DNA from: Limnochordia bacterium | Lineage (GTDB): Bacteria; Bacillota; Limnochordia; DUMW01 | Assembly (NCBI GenBank): GCA_023230925.1 | Contig: JALNWK010000089.1 | Span: 1 to 5,561, forward strand | Direction: 5' to 3' | Length of the DNA: 5,561 nucleotides | Part shown: positions 5,515 to 5,561 of the stretch, piece after piece | How positions within the stretch are numbered: the stretch's first letter is position 1 | Layout: the number at the start of each line of letters is the position of its first letter | The notes under the pieces: model-generated | What the model was told of the DNA's origin: nothing | The model's input: only the letters and a program-made list of their open reading frames with translations | Databases searched by the model: none | Program-made: the position numbers and the translations under genes

Positions 5515-5561
5515 CGGTGGTTCCTGTATAATTAATCATGAATGATAACCGAATGGATGTG

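Larger units (their letters stand above)
5439..5561. repeat. Right arm of the 123-bp perfect terminal inverted repeat
   Basis: Exact reverse complement of 1-123, running to the last base of the window. In this copy the repeat interrupts a coding region: the leftward Ig-like protein frame closes inside it. This arm is therefore the one that looks foreign to its neighbourhood, while the left arm looks like normal intergenic DNA. Confidence 0.97.

Noticed and set aside
4409..5561. Shufflon-like scheme in which inversion at the repeats would swap N-termini onto the Ig-like protein
   Set aside because: The repeat contains an in-frame TAA (5482-5480) upstream of the coding part, so no protein can be read through this arm into the gene, and no recombinase gene is present.
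1..5561. CRISPR arrays, tRNA or rRNA genes, insertion-sequence transposases
   Set aside because: Looked for on both strands; no regularly spaced repeats, no cloverleaf-like segment and no transposase or integrase motifs were seen.

Overview
The window looks like a piece of a carbohydrate-uptake and glycan-binding locus from a fermentative, probably anaerobic bacterium. Shine-Dalgarno sites are strong (AGGAGG, AAGGAGG), GTG and TTG starts occur, base composition is balanced, and a sugar-type ABC solute-binding protein sits beside an AraC regulator. All of this fits Bacillota-like heterotrophs. The binding protein has an ordinary cleavable signal peptide and no lipobox, which would suit a lineage with an outer membrane (for example Limnochordia- or Thermotoga-like groups). 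That placement is inference and is weak.

Layout, left to right. Positions 1-123 are one arm of a perfect inverted repeat whose other arm is 5439-5561. Each arm carries a good promoter (TGGACA-17-TATAAT) pointing out of the window, followed by an operator-like dyad. At 139-176 a hairpin lies just past the end of a leftward operon. That operon, in transcription order, encodes a solute-binding protein (3020-1719), a secreted concanavalin A/LamG-like protein (1672-968) and a paralogue of it (913-182). The two paralogues align without gaps over 209 residues at about 60% identity by hand count. A 535-bp intergenic region (3021-3555) separates the operon from a divergent AraC-family regulator (3556-4380, + strand). 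Converging on the regulator from the right is a leftward gene for a beta-sandwich protein (two Ig-like modules plus a jelly-roll-like end). Its 5' end is cut off inside the right repeat arm.

Reading of the whole: the AraC protein has an N-terminal sugar-sensing cupin and is the likely regulator of the divergent operon. The binding protein would capture a sugar or oligosaccharide, and the two LamG-like proteins may hold or recognise the same glycan outside the membrane. No permease or ATPase is present, so the transporter must be completed elsewhere. The truncated Ig-like protein resembles the C-terminal accessory part of a secreted, possibly glycan-active protein.

The most unusual feature is that the window begins and ends exactly on a 123-bp inverted repeat. 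This may be a real inverted repeat around an excisable or invertible segment, or an assembly or amplification chimera. The sequence alone cannot decide, and no recombinase or transposase is present.
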